From positions 94,041-158,040 of the forward strand of contig JBGTSY010000005.1 in assembly GCA_041940025.1 (NCBI GenBank): DNA of 64,000 nucleotides, written 5' to 3'. The position numbers and the translations under genes were made by a program. Below, in pieces: positions 7,856 to 15,406 of this stretch; position 1 is the stretch's first letter, and every line of letters begins with the position of its first letter. This DNA comes from UBA5859 sp041940025. Its GTDB lineage: Bacteria > Pseudomonadota > Gammaproteobacteria > UBA5859. Below the pieces are notes generated by a model. The model was not told where the DNA came from. It saw only the letters and a list, made by a program, of their open reading frames with translations, and ran no database searches.

Positions 7856-8707
7856 ATGATGCCTTATGAGGTAGGGCGTTGGTTGACTCGGGCTTATTAC
7901 AAAGCCTCGCCCACAGTGGTGGCTTGGTTCGAGGCCCATCCCTGGCTGAAAGTGCCGGCACGATTGCTGTTATGGCTGGCTATTGGCGTTGCCTGGTTGA
8001 TTCAAGCGTCTTGGAAAGTACAACTAGCGGTGGGCGTTTCTGCCGCCGGGCTAACGATGGCGTTTAAACTGGGTGTGGGCAGTTGGCTCTGGTCCATCAA
8101 TCTGGTACGGGGCCTGTTGGCCATCGCTGAATTAGCGCTGGCAAGTGCCCTTTTTGCAAGTAGTCAGGCGCAGACAGGGGATCTGTTATTTTTTCATAAC
8201 GATCACCAGGGCACGGCGCAAGTCATCACCGATGAAAGTCAGACGGTGGTGTGGCAGGGGGAGCAGCAACCCTTTGGTGAGGTGACCACTAGCGTCTCAT
8301 CACAAGAGAATCCCACTCGCCTTCCGGGCCAATATTACGACGGGGAGAGTGGCTTACATTACAACTACTTCAGGGATTATGATCCAAGTTTAGGTAGGTA
8401 TGTGCAGAGTGATCCGATTGGGTTGCAAGGAGGGCTAAATACCTACATCTATGTACACAACAATCCTATAATACTAATAGATGTAACCGGTAAATTTGTG
8501 TTATTGAGTTTATTAACGACGCTTTATGATTTTTCATACTTATCAACCAGCGCTTGTTTTAAAGGTGGTTGCGAGACTTCTTCAGTAGGCTTTGCAGATT
8601 GCTCCGCATTCCAAATTGGCAGTAAAGGATTTTTAGTAGTTGGAGGTACAATAGCAGATAGAACTGCTGCTCAATATAGTATGGAAGACATTTTTTCCAC
8701 ACCTTGA
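7856..8707 (+). CDS. Displaced Rhs tip B, core part (split from its protease domain)
   Basis: Homology to the long Rhs gene starts at 7691, but an in-frame TAA at 7811 leaves the ATG at 7856 as first usable start. The protein keeps the three hydrophobic helices, the internal signal-peptide-like segment ending SSQAQT/GD, the HNDHQGTAQVITD motif and the core end GRYVQSDPIGLQGG. Its own tip begins after DVTGKF. The frame is closed by a TGA at 8705. The next gene continues in the same frame nine bases later with the metallopeptidase domain of this toxin type. It is thus the N-terminal part of an interrupted toxin gene. Confidence 0.75.
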   Translation: MMPYEVGRWLTRAYYKASPTVVAWFEAHPWLKVPARLLLWLAIGVAWLIQASWKVQLAVGVSAAGLTMAFKLGVGSWLWSINLVRGLLAIAELALASALFASSQAQTGDLLFFHNDHQGTAQVITDESQTVVWQGEQQPFGEVTTSVSSQENPTRLPGQYYDGESGLHYNYFRDYDPSLGRYVQSDPIGLQGGLNTYIYVHNNPIILIDVTGKFVLLSLLTTLYDFSYLSTSACFKGGCETSSVGFADCSAFQIGSKGFLVVGGTIADRTAAQYSMEDIFSTP

Positions 8708-8716
8708 GGGGCACAA

Positions 8717-9028
8717 ATGCTAACTGAACTTGAATCCCGTCGACATTTAGGTTTTGCTCCTAAGAACTTTATTGTAGATTTAAATGTTAAAAATAACGCA
8801 TTTGCTTTTCTTGGAAGAGACGCCATATACGTGGATCCTAGTTTTCATCCTACAATTCTTACTACCGCTGGAGAAATTCCGGCCACTACAAGAAGAATCA
8901 TAGCTCATGAATTGGGGCATGCAGTATTTGGAACGGCGGACGACGGTCCAGATAGAATGAATAATGTACTTCAAAATGATAATCCAATTATGAATTCGCT
9001 AGGCGAACCAAGTGGACTTAGGTATTAA
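8717..9028 (+). CDS. HExxH metallopeptidase toxin domain of Rhs tip B
   Basis: These 103 residues carry a zinc-protease motif, IIAHELGHAVFG, preceded by the strand NNAFAFLGRDAIYVDPSFHP. They end with the sequence MNNVLQNDNPIMNSLGEPSG, characteristic of M91-like metallopeptidase tips of Rhs proteins. In relatives this domain is fused directly to the Rhs core. Here it is in the same frame as the upstream core gene, parted only by TGA and nine bases, so either a nonsense mutation split one toxin or it is translated separately from the ATG at 8717. The upstream GAGGGGC could serve as a ribosome site. A lipoprotein gene follows after three bases. Confidence 0.8.
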   Translation: MLTELESRRHLGFAPKNFIVDLNVKNNAFAFLGRDAIYVDPSFHPTILTTAGEIPATTRRIIAHELGHAVFGTADDGPDRMNNVLQNDNPIMNSLGEPSGLRY

Positions 9029-9031
9029 TAC

Positions 9032-9421
9032 ATGCAACGGTTAATTATTTTATTATCAATATTAGTATTTACCAGTTGTTCAGGAGCGGGGATGTCTGAC
9101 CAAGTTAAAATTTACTATATTCCAATTGGGGCGGAAACCTATGTGCCTATTACTATCGACAATATAGAAAATTATGCTCAAAAGACTTGTGTTTTGGATT
9201 ATGAAGATCGAACTGTTCGCAAAGTGCTCCGACTATTATCCGACTCTTCATCGGATGGTATATTTGATGAACAAAAAATTCGAGTAAAAATAATTTTACC
9301 GACTAATATTGTTACCTATGTTGATAATTACGGGGGTATTCGTTCTACAGATTATGTTACTAAGAAAATGAGTGATGCGACTAGGACAAAAGTTACAAAA
9401 TTATTAGAAAAAGCTTGCTAG
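9032..9421 (+). CDS. Small lipoprotein, candidate immunity to the protease tip
   Basis: The 129 residues begin with a lipoprotein signal (MQRLIILLSILVFTSCSG) whose Cys would be acylated, placing it in the periplasmic leaflet of a membrane. The mature part is about 110 residues with alternating strands and two further cysteines that could pair. It starts three bases after the metallopeptidase stop, so it is probably co-translated and is the expected immunity partner. A periplasmic immunity protein implies the toxin acts on periplasmic or surface proteins. I recognise no family for the mature domain. Confidence 0.65.
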   Translation: MQRLIILLSILVFTSCSGAGMSDQVKIYYIPIGAETYVPITIDNIENYAQKTCVLDYEDRTVRKVLRLLSDSSSDGIFDEQKIRVKIILPTNIVTYVDNYGGIRSTDYVTKKMSDATRTKVTKLLEKAC

Positions 9422-9510
9422 TTGTAGTAAGAAAAACAGAGGAAAGGGGTCAACCCTAAGACAGTCGTCTGTCAAAAGGTAGATAAGGGGTCGCTCCTAA
9501 GCCAGCAAGT

Positions 9511-9620
9511 AGCCTGGATGAAGCAAAGCGAAATCCGGGGCTCTTTCCAAGAGCAGCACGATTTTATGATTCAGGATCGTTCGTAGGGAGTAACAGCCGC
9601 AAGGGATTGATACCTACGAG
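9511..9620 (+). repeat. REP-like hairpin unit, copy 2, at an Rhs junction
   Basis: It begins AGCCTGGATGAAGCAAAGCG, continues with the same AAATCCGGGGCTCTTTC and GATTTTATGATTC blocks as copy 1, and ends in a hairpin with CGTAGG and CCTACG arms. It terminates in CCTACGAG, after which Rhs sequence (TTCTGGAGACCAG...) begins at once. GGGGTC half-motifs resembling the MITE-like ends lie just upstream at about 9447 and 9487. Confidence 0.7.
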
Positions 9621-9854
9621 TTCTGGAGACCAGTTTTGTCTATGACCAAGATTTTCGTCTCACCAATCTCAACACCGGTCAGGGTGTATTGAACCTACAA
9701 CAACTGGTTTACAACTACGACACACTCAATAATATCACTGCTATCGCCAATAATCTGGATCCCAGTCAGTCGCAAAGCTTTGGCTATGACGCACTAAACC
9801 GACTCACTGCAGCAGCGGGCGGTTACGGTGCCTTGCTCTATGAGTACGATGCGG
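9621..9854 (+). pseudogene. Rhs internal YD-repeat fragment C
   Basis: This stretch is a near-copy of bases about 870-1103 of the long Rhs gene, covering two YD repeats (FVYDQDFRLTNL and FGYDALNRLTAA). It has no core and no toxin tip. Similarity stops at GATGCGGT and the frame closes 20 bases later. The left edge abuts the REP-like hairpin. It cannot encode a toxin, but could serve as a homology patch for recombination with the intact gene. What lies between 9855 and the immunity-like gene at 9983 I do not recognise. Confidence 0.85.
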
Positions 9855-9982
9855 TCATTTTGTTGCATATGTAAAAGTGAAGCTATTGCTACCCTCAACT
9901 AGAAGAAAAAAGTGCAGGCTGCTTCACCACGAGGCTATACAGCAAGACACATTAGGCCACAGTGTAAAAAGGTTAAATAAAT

Positions 9983-10366
9983 ATGAGCTCAGTTAGATAT
10001 TTGAATGTGGATTGCATCTTGCGTTCTGAGAATAGCTTATCTGACTTTTTATCGCTGTTGGAAGACGATATATTTATTTTATGGAATGAGCCAAATAAAA
10101 ATGGAAGCTTTGTCGGGTTTGAAACAAATCTAGTAAATACAAATGGACCGGGGGAAGAAATAAGTGAATTTAAGCGTCTATTTGAAACACCTTTTTTGCT
10201 CGAAGCGATAAATAAATGCCAAGAAAGAGTTTTTGACATTGGGTTTGAGAGTGGGGATGTCGGAAACCCTGTGGATGTAGCTATTAATCCAGAAATGATT
10301 AATAGGATATCTCAACTCGGTTTTTCGATTAAAATCAGAGTTTATCCGGTACCCCCTGAAAAGTAG
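9983..10366 (+). CDS. Orphan immunity-like protein, paralogue of the 14966 gene
   Basis: This 127-residue soluble protein shares its plan with the 14966 gene: an RYLNxDC start, an ILWNEP strand, then FDIGFESGD followed by LGFSIKIRVYPVP. The two are clearly paralogues with many substitutions. The end resembles DUF4279-like immunity proteins in style, but I do not claim membership. It has no toxin immediately upstream, only an Rhs fragment, so it is an orphan. AAGG precedes the ATG. An immunity role is inferred from the setting. Confidence 0.6.
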   Translation: MSSVRYLNVDCILRSENSLSDFLSLLEDDIFILWNEPNKNGSFVGFETNLVNTNGPGEEISEFKRLFETPFLLEAINKCQERVFDIGFESGDVGNPVDVAINPEMINRISQLGFSIKIRVYPVPPEK

Positions 10367-10386
10367 AATTATGAACACTACCTTCA

Positions 10387-10793
10387 ATTGGATCCCATTG
10401 GGTTGCAGGGAGGATCGAATACCTATGCCTATGCAGTGGGTAATCCATTAAATTATACTGATCCAACCGGTGAGATAGCATTTATATATTACCTAGCTAG
10501 GGCACTTGGATCCTGTCTAGAGAATCCAGCTTGTTGATCTGCAATTATTCTCGGAGCTAGCAAACTAGCCGACCGGTTAAAGAATTGCGAAGATGATCTC
10601 TATAAAAAGATAAATATTGCAATCAATGGTCTTCAAAGAAGATGGAAGCATAGATCAAACTACACATATACAACAATTTCGTGAAAGGCAAGCCAACCTA
10701 AGAAAGCTCCTAATTGATGCAGATACTAGGGGATGTTTGAATCATAGAAATGATGCTTGGACATGGGCAACGATCGAATATGGAAGTAAATGA
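10387..10793 (+). pseudogene. Displaced Rhs tip D, broken by a stop and a frameshift
   Basis: Homology to the Rhs core starts at the very end of the core (LDPIGLQGGSNTYAYAVGNP, then YTDPTGEIAF), the latest junction in the array. The tip then reads ALGSCLENPAC, a TGA at 10535-10537, and SAIILGASKLADRLKNCEDD in the same frame. A +1 shift near 10630-10670 leads into an open frame ending HIQQFRERQANLRKLL and DTRGCLNHRNDAWTWA. The end resembles known Rhs tips of similar pattern whose activity I cannot name. Its TGA stop overlaps the ATG of the next gene (ATGA), a sign of translational coupling when the toxin was intact. Confidence 0.75.
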
Positions 10794-11176
10794 CAAACAA
10801 AGCCGAACTGATTAATTCATGGATAAAAGCTCAGGGAATTGATCCATTAACTCCAGAATATGATAAATATAGTTGGGCCTCTTCTAAACTAATAGATATG
10901 GTTTATGAGTGGCCAGAGGAGTTATGGAGATTGATCCCAGATATCATAAATCAAGATTCTTCAGATCAAATATTAGGGGCTTTAGGAGCTGGATTGATTG
11001 AAGACTTAATTCTATACCATGGCGAGGAATATATTGATCGTATAATTCTCTATGCGGAAAAAAATCGTGACTTCGAAAGAGCACTAGCATATACATTCTT
11101 GGACGAAAATGACGTGTCTAAGGGTGTGTATAAAAAATTTATTGAATCTAGGAAGAAAAGAGGTATAAGCCCGTAA
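10790..11176 (+). CDS. DUF6869-like immunity protein
   Basis: The 128 residues form a helical protein with the features of DUF6869: a start around WASSKLIDMVYEWPEELW, a middle GALGAGLIEDLILYHGEEYIDRI and an end NRDFERALAYTFLDEND. Members are found downstream of polymorphic toxins. The start codon overlaps the stop of Rhs tip D by four bases, so it is the cognate partner of that broken toxin. It is itself intact, so the cell would keep protection against siblings that still have the toxin. Confidence 0.7.
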   Translation: MTNKAELINSWIKAQGIDPLTPEYDKYSWASSKLIDMVYEWPEELWRLIPDIINQDSSDQILGALGAGLIEDLILYHGEEYIDRIILYAEKNRDFERALAYTFLDENDVSKGVYKKFIESRKKRGISP

Positions 11177-11276
11177 AATTACTTTTTTCCTGCTGTCAGG
11201 CACAGGCAGGGGATCTGTTATTTTTGATAACGAGCACCTGGGCACGGCGCAAGTCATCACCGATGAAAACCAGACA

Positions 11277-11795
11277 GTGGTGTGGCAGGGGGAGCAGCAA
11301 CCTTTTGGTGAGGTGAGCACTAGCGTCTCATCACAAGAGAATCCCACTCGCCTTCCTGGTCAATATTATGACAACGAAACACAACTACACTACAATTACT
11401 TCAGGGATTATGATCCAAGTCTAGGTAGGTATGTGCAAAGTGATCCGATTGGGTTGCAGGGAGGATCGAATACCTATAGCTATGTCGAGAATGACCCTAT
11501 TAACTTCTTTGATCCAACAGGGCAAAGGAGATGTCATGCAAGATTAAGAGGAATATTACAGCTTGCAGTTACTTTGACTTGCAAAGTTGGACAGAGACGA
11601 TGCATCGGAACTGATAGTTGCTTTACTCTCAAAAGAAAGAAGTTTCAGAGTCAGGTTTGTGCACTAGCTAGGGATGCAATAAATAATAGATGTTTCGGGG
11701 GAGGCGACAGGGGGCATCGGATGGCAGCAGAACAGGCCAGAAACGCAGCTAGAAGATGTGGAAGACTCATAGAGAAGAACTGTGGGGATTGCTGA
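11277..11795 (+). CDS. Displaced Rhs tip E with Cys-rich C-terminal toxin
   Basis: Homology to the long gene starts near 11193, again just before the AQA/GD site. One T is missing near 11226, which shifts the frame there. The toxin frame itself is open, but its first start is the GTG at 11277. It covers the core QYYDNETQLHYNYFRDYD and GRYVQSDPIGLQGG. The tip after DPTGQRR is basic and rich in cysteine: SQVCALARDAINNRCFGGGD, then RGHRMAAEQARNAARRCGRL. The RDxxNxxCFxGGDxGH pattern recalls a known polymorphic-toxin tip, possibly Ntox16-like (low certainty). The immunity gene starts two bases after the stop. Confidence 0.7.
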   Translation: MVWQGEQQPFGEVSTSVSSQENPTRLPGQYYDNETQLHYNYFRDYDPSLGRYVQSDPIGLQGGSNTYSYVENDPINFFDPTGQRRCHARLRGILQLAVTLTCKVGQRRCIGTDSCFTLKRKKFQSQVCALARDAINNRCFGGGDRGHRMAAEQARNAARRCGRLIEKNCGDC

Positions 11796-11797
11796 CG

Positions 11798-12283
11798 ATG
11801 AGCAATGCTGCAGTTGAACTGATACAAACTATCACTCTTGCTTTCGCCAACGTAGCGAGTCCAAGCATTGATGATTTAGTTCACAATAACGAACCCGAAC
11901 ACTCTGAATGCGTGGAAATCAAAGAGCGGTTAAAAGGAAAAAACTGGAAGGATATGGGTGAAATTATTAAGGAGAAACACTATCCAGGGGATGATATCCA
12001 TTTCCTGACTGCAGATGCTCTTAAAGCGCTCATACCGGGGTACATGGTAGGCACAATTCAAAATTTTAGGAATGCTGATCTCGTTCCCGAAGCTTTAATT
12101 ACTCGCTTGGCTCCAAATCATAATGACCCATCTGGAGAGGAAGCATCGAATTTGATAGGTAAGCTATCACCTGAGCAACGCGAAGCTGTATTGCAGTTTT
12201 TAATGTATCTTCGGTCAAATCATGCTGAGGACATAGAAAATGATGAACTTGATTCTGCAATTCATTTTTTGAGTAGTTACTAA
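11798..12283 (+). CDS. DUF6714-like immunity protein
   Basis: The 161 residues from the ATG at 11798 give a helical acidic protein. The segment DIHFLTADALKALIPGYMVG resembles the FLTPEAFRYxLPAYM signature of DUF6714, and the end LSPEQREAVLQFLMYLR is also typical. It begins two bases after the tip E stop, so it is the probable cognate immunity protein. An in-frame ATG 42 bases upstream lies inside the toxin gene and is less likely. Tip and immunity gene both look complete, making this pair the most intact displaced cassette. Confidence 0.65.
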   Translation: MSNAAVELIQTITLAFANVASPSIDDLVHNNEPEHSECVEIKERLKGKNWKDMGEIIKEKHYPGDDIHFLTADALKALIPGYMVGTIQNFRNADLVPEALITRLAPNHNDPSGEEASNLIGKLSPEQREAVLQFLMYLRSNHAEDIENDELDSAIHFLSSY

Positions 12284-12483
12284 ACCCTCCCCACATTCTG
12301 TTTAATCTGCTGAGCTTCGAAAAAGGTATCGATTACCTGAGTGATCTGTCGTCGGGCTTTGGGGTTCAGTTTCTCAATCTGCTGCACTTCTCTTTGTAAC
12401 CGCGTACCCGGCTTTGCCTTTGTAGTCGCCGGGGCAATGCCTAATAACTGATCACTCCCAGGGCATTGGATAGGTTCACCAGT
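12280..12483 (-). pseudogene. C-terminal fragment of an XRE-family regulator
   Basis: On the minus strand the last 60 or so residues of a Xre-type repressor can be read, from GEPIQCPGSDQLLG through REVQQIEKLNPKARRQ to VIDTFFEAQQIKQN. The DNA-binding N-terminus is absent: upstream on this strand the frame runs directly into antisense Rhs sequence. Its stop codon overlaps the convergent stop of the immunity gene at 11798. It is evidently debris captured between two toxin cassettes. Confidence 0.5.
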
Positions 12484-12485
12484 CA

Positions 12486-13749
12486 ACGGGCCGGACAATG
12501 CCGCCACAGTGACCATATCGGTGGTGGCGCTTCTCTCCAATGCGGATGTGGATGTGACTGACATTCTTCAAGTGGATGTGAGCAGTAACACATTAGATCC
12601 GGTAAACAGCAATAACAGTGATTCCTGGCAGGAAGGCACCGGTGGCGGCGGTGGTGGTTGTGGCGCATCGGCCGCGGCGCTGGATACACCGCAAATGGCT
12701 TATCTGGATATTCTGCGCACGTTCCGTGATGGTTACATGATGCCTTATGAGTCCGGGCGTTGGTTGACTCAGGCTTATTACGATGCCTCACCCACAGTGG
12801 TGGCTTGGTTTGAGGCCCATTCTTGGCTGAAGGTGCCGGCACGATTGCTGTTATGGTTGGCTATTGGCGTCGCTTGGTTGATTCAGGCGTCTTGGAAAGT
12901 ACAACTAGCGGTGGGTGTTTCTGCTGCCGGGCTGACTATGGCGTTTAAACTGGGTGTGGGCAGTTGGCTCTGGTCCTTCAATCTGGTTCGGGGCCTGTTG
13001 GCCATTGCTGGATTGGCGCTGGCAAGTGCCCTTTTTGCAAGTAGTCAGGCACAGGCCGGGGATCTGTTATTTTTTCATAACGATCACCTGGGCACGGCGC
13101 AAGTCATCACCAATGAAAACCAGACAGTGGTGTGGCAGGCGGAGCAGCAACCGTTTGGTGAAGTAACCACTACTGCTTCATCACAGCAAAATCCCACTCG
13201 CCTTCCGGGTCAATATTATGACGGGGAGAGTGGCTTACATTACAACTACTTCAGGGATTATGATCCAAGTCTAGGTAGGTAGGTGCAGAGTGATCCGATT
13301 GGATTACAAGGGGGCGTGAATACCTATGCCTATGCAGTGGGCAATCCGATAACTTATGCGGATCCCACCGGTGAATTTTTCGCTCTACTAAATCCCTATA
13401 CGATGGTGGGGTTGACTGGCTTTGTCGTGTTAATGCAAGGTTACATGGACTTTGTGACTGCGGTTAATAGCCTGCGATATCTGTGGATCCTATGTTTTAT
13501 TGGGTTGCATTGGCATTACTGACATATAATATGTCCTTTGAAGGCGATGAGGTTTGTGAGGATGAAGAAAGAGAGGAACGTTGCGAAGGAAATCTGAAAC
13601 GAGACTTGGAAACTTGCAAGGCTCTTGGTAAGAGAGGCGGCAAAGACGCATTTAGAGTATGCGAGCAGCAGGCAATGCTTAGATACAGTAATTGCCTGGC
13701 TGGGAGGGATGACGGTGCGCCGTTACCACCGTGGGGCGATACCTACTAA
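12486..13749 (+). pseudogene. Displaced Rhs tip F, broken by a stop and a 4-bp deletion
   Basis: Homology begins inside the DUF11 domain. The segment between two CAATGCCGCC direct repeats of the parent (near 1624 and 1751) is deleted. The gene keeps the hydrophobic helices, the SSQAQA/GD site and the core. TAT of GRYVQSDP has become TAG at 13280-13282, and the tip, which is identical to that of the first gene as far as TAVNS, then loses four bases (TAAT) near 13470. The frame that resumes at 13483 ends in a different tip with spaced cysteines: REERCEGNLKRDLETCK, VCEQQAMLRYSNCLAG and LPPWGDTY. Thus tips 1 and F share a start but differ in their ends. Confidence 0.85.
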
Positions 13750-13752
13750 GTC

Positions 13753-14025
13753 ATGAGCACGATAGCGATGAATGAAAAGAGACCAAGACGAGGTTTACTT
13801 GTTTGCGCTGCGAAATCAGATGATGGAGCGATGCGGATCACGTTAGATGATGTCGCTAGAAAGAATGGCGATGCTTCACGTTGGGATGTGGACTGTTTTG
13901 TCACGTCAAAGGACTACGATGAAAAGCGTTTTGATGAGCTGGATTTTGATGAGAAAGAACTTGCAGATTTTGGTTATTACATTCTTTCCCGGCTTTATGC
14001 TTTCAAAAAACGCGGCGACTTGTAA
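13753..14025 (+). CDS. Small acidic protein, candidate immunity to tip F
   Basis: This 90-residue protein starts three bases after the stop of tip F. It is acidic in its second half (FDELDFDEKELADFGYYILS) and ends in a basic KKRGDL. A beta-hairpin-like start GLLVCAAKSDDGAMRITLDD is visible. There is no signal peptide, so it acts in the cytoplasm. I recognise no named family. A second in-frame ATG six codons on could also be used. The role as immunity protein is inferred from position. Confidence 0.6.
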   Translation: MSTIAMNEKRPRRGLLVCAAKSDDGAMRITLDDVARKNGDASRWDVDCFVTSKDYDEKRFDELDFDEKELADFGYYILSRLYAFKKRGDL

Positions 14026-14047
14026 ATAGCCGAGAAAACCCAATAAT

Positions 14048-14853
14048 TAGGGTCAGATTGGTATTTATTTTAGTGAAGGGTTAGTCTTGAGCCCAGTTTC
14101 TCTGGGAGTTAAAGATGTCCCGCCAATCTCGATATCACCTACCGGGAGTTCCACAACATATCGTACAAAGAGGGAATAATCGGCAGGCTACATTTTTTGC
14201 TGAGCAGGATTATCAACGCTGTCTGCAAGACTTATAAGAAGCCAGTGATCAACATTGATGCGGTATTCATGCCTATGTACTGACGACCAATCATGTGCAT
14301 GTATTGGTTACGCCCCATAAGCCGGATGGGATATCCAAACTGATGCAAAGCCTGTGCAGGCGTTACGTGGTGTCTATCAATCAAACTTATCAACGCACTG
14401 GTGCCTTGTGGGAAGGCAGATATAAAGCTGCATTGATAGAGTTGGATAGTTATTTACTGGTTTGCAGCCGTTATATTGACCTGAACCCAGTCAGGGCCGA
14501 GGGTGTGGTCAAACGTCCTGAGGATTACGCTTGGTCCAGCTATGGGCCGATGCATAGGGTAAAGATGATCCGGTAGTGACACCACATCCCTTATATTTAT
14601 TATTTGGCGCTGCTGCACAAAAACGTCTAGCGGCGTATGCAGCCTTATTTGAATCGCACCTGGACTCAGCGAAGCTCAAAGCCATTCCAGAGAGCCTGAA
14701 TCGAAGCGCCGTATTGGGTACTGATCGATTTGTCGACCAGATAAAATTTTCGTTAGCCCGTCGAGACAGGCCCAGCAAGCCGGGCAGGCCTAAAAAACGA
14801 GAGTAGGAGGAAGATGGGCCAGACTAAAATATCGGTCTGCCCCAGATTTGGTA
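14048..14853 (+). mobile_element. RAYT (REP-associated tyrosine transposase) unit, decayed
   Basis: The decayed RAYT gene is flanked by related inverted ends: GGGTCAGATTGGTATTT at the left, and GGGGCAGACCGATATTT read inward from the right. RAYT genes are single-copy Y1-type transposases that act on REP hairpins. In this window REP-like hairpins lie at 7586, 9511 and 15988. Similar GGGGTCA/TGACCCC ends also bound the MITE-like units at 3591 and 15407, which suggests a common origin. Confidence 0.65.
14115..14806 (+). pseudogene. REP-associated tyrosine transposase, three lesions
   Basis: The reading starts MSRQSRYHLPGVPQHIVQRG. It continues through the HUH motif NHVHVLVTP, then LMQSLCRRYVVSINQ, GALWEGRYKAALI and SRYIDLNPVRAEG to EDYAWSSYGP, all hallmarks of RAYT (Y1_Tnp, PF01797). 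A TAA at 14235 and a TGA at 14256 interrupt the N-terminal half, and a frameshift near 14570 separates the DPVVTPHPLYLLFG tail, which runs to a basic PSKPGRPKKRE end at 14806. The enzyme is dead. The tail lacks the DnaA-like helix-turn-helix seen as a relic in the 3591 and 15407 units. Confidence 0.85.
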
Positions 14854-14965
14854 AAGAATAACTCACTTCTCGGTATAATTGGATTAAGAAGGTGCAGAAA
14901 TCAGCGCCTCCAGGCTCCCATGCAAGACATATCTTTCCTAAAAGATGTCAACAAGTGAGATAAAT

Positions 14966-15385
14966 ATGAGTGAAATAAGATATTTAAACACTGATTGTTT
15001 ACTCTATTCAACTGAGGACTTGTCTCCTGTTATCAATGAACTGGGTGAACAACTGATAGTTCTTTGGAATGAGCCAATGGAAGGAAAAAACTCCATAGGA
15101 ATTGAAGTTTTAATAGATGATCCTAATGGTCCTGAAGATCATCTGTCGAGGTTCATGGAGCTATTTAGTAGTCCTTCAATCTTAAGTTTATTGAATTATT
15201 GCTCAAAGAAAATCTTTGATATTGGATTTGAAAGTGGGGATGAATCTCCGATGGCTTATGAACTAAGTACTGGTTTGCTTACTAAGATTGCAGAATTAGG
15301 TTTTTCAATTAATATTCAAATTTACCCAGTTAGTGAAGAGCCGCCGGAATCGGAAAAAGCAATAAGAATAAGGGGACAAGTCTAG
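14966..15385 (+). CDS. Orphan immunity-like protein, paralogue of the 9983 gene
   Basis: From the ATG at 14966 the protein has 139 residues and mirrors the 9983 gene: EIRYLNTDC, VLWNEPMEGK, KIFDIGFESGDES and ELGFSINIQIYPVSEE. I chose 14966 over an in-frame ATG 21 bases upstream because it matches the paralogue's start. The last ten residues (KAIRIRGQV) come from a GGGGACAAG sequence resembling the ends of the repeat elements, so the native C-terminus has probably been replaced. No toxin lies upstream, only the RAYT relic. The function is inferred from the setting. Confidence 0.6.
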   Translation: MSEIRYLNTDCLLYSTEDLSPVINELGEQLIVLWNEPMEGKNSIGIEVLIDDPNGPEDHLSRFMELFSSPSILSLLNYCSKKIFDIGFESGDESPMAYELSTGLLTKIAELGFSINIQIYPVSEEPPESEKAIRIRGQV

Positions 15386-15406
15386 AATTAGGATAGGTGA
15401 AAAGAA

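Noticed and set aside
3928..10537. TGA codons read as Trp, or recoding, in the Rhs tips
   Set aside because: Several intact genes in the window end in TGA (P450, coupled tip E), and the breaks also include TAA and TAG. Ordinary decay explains them; only 8705 is left open as a special case.
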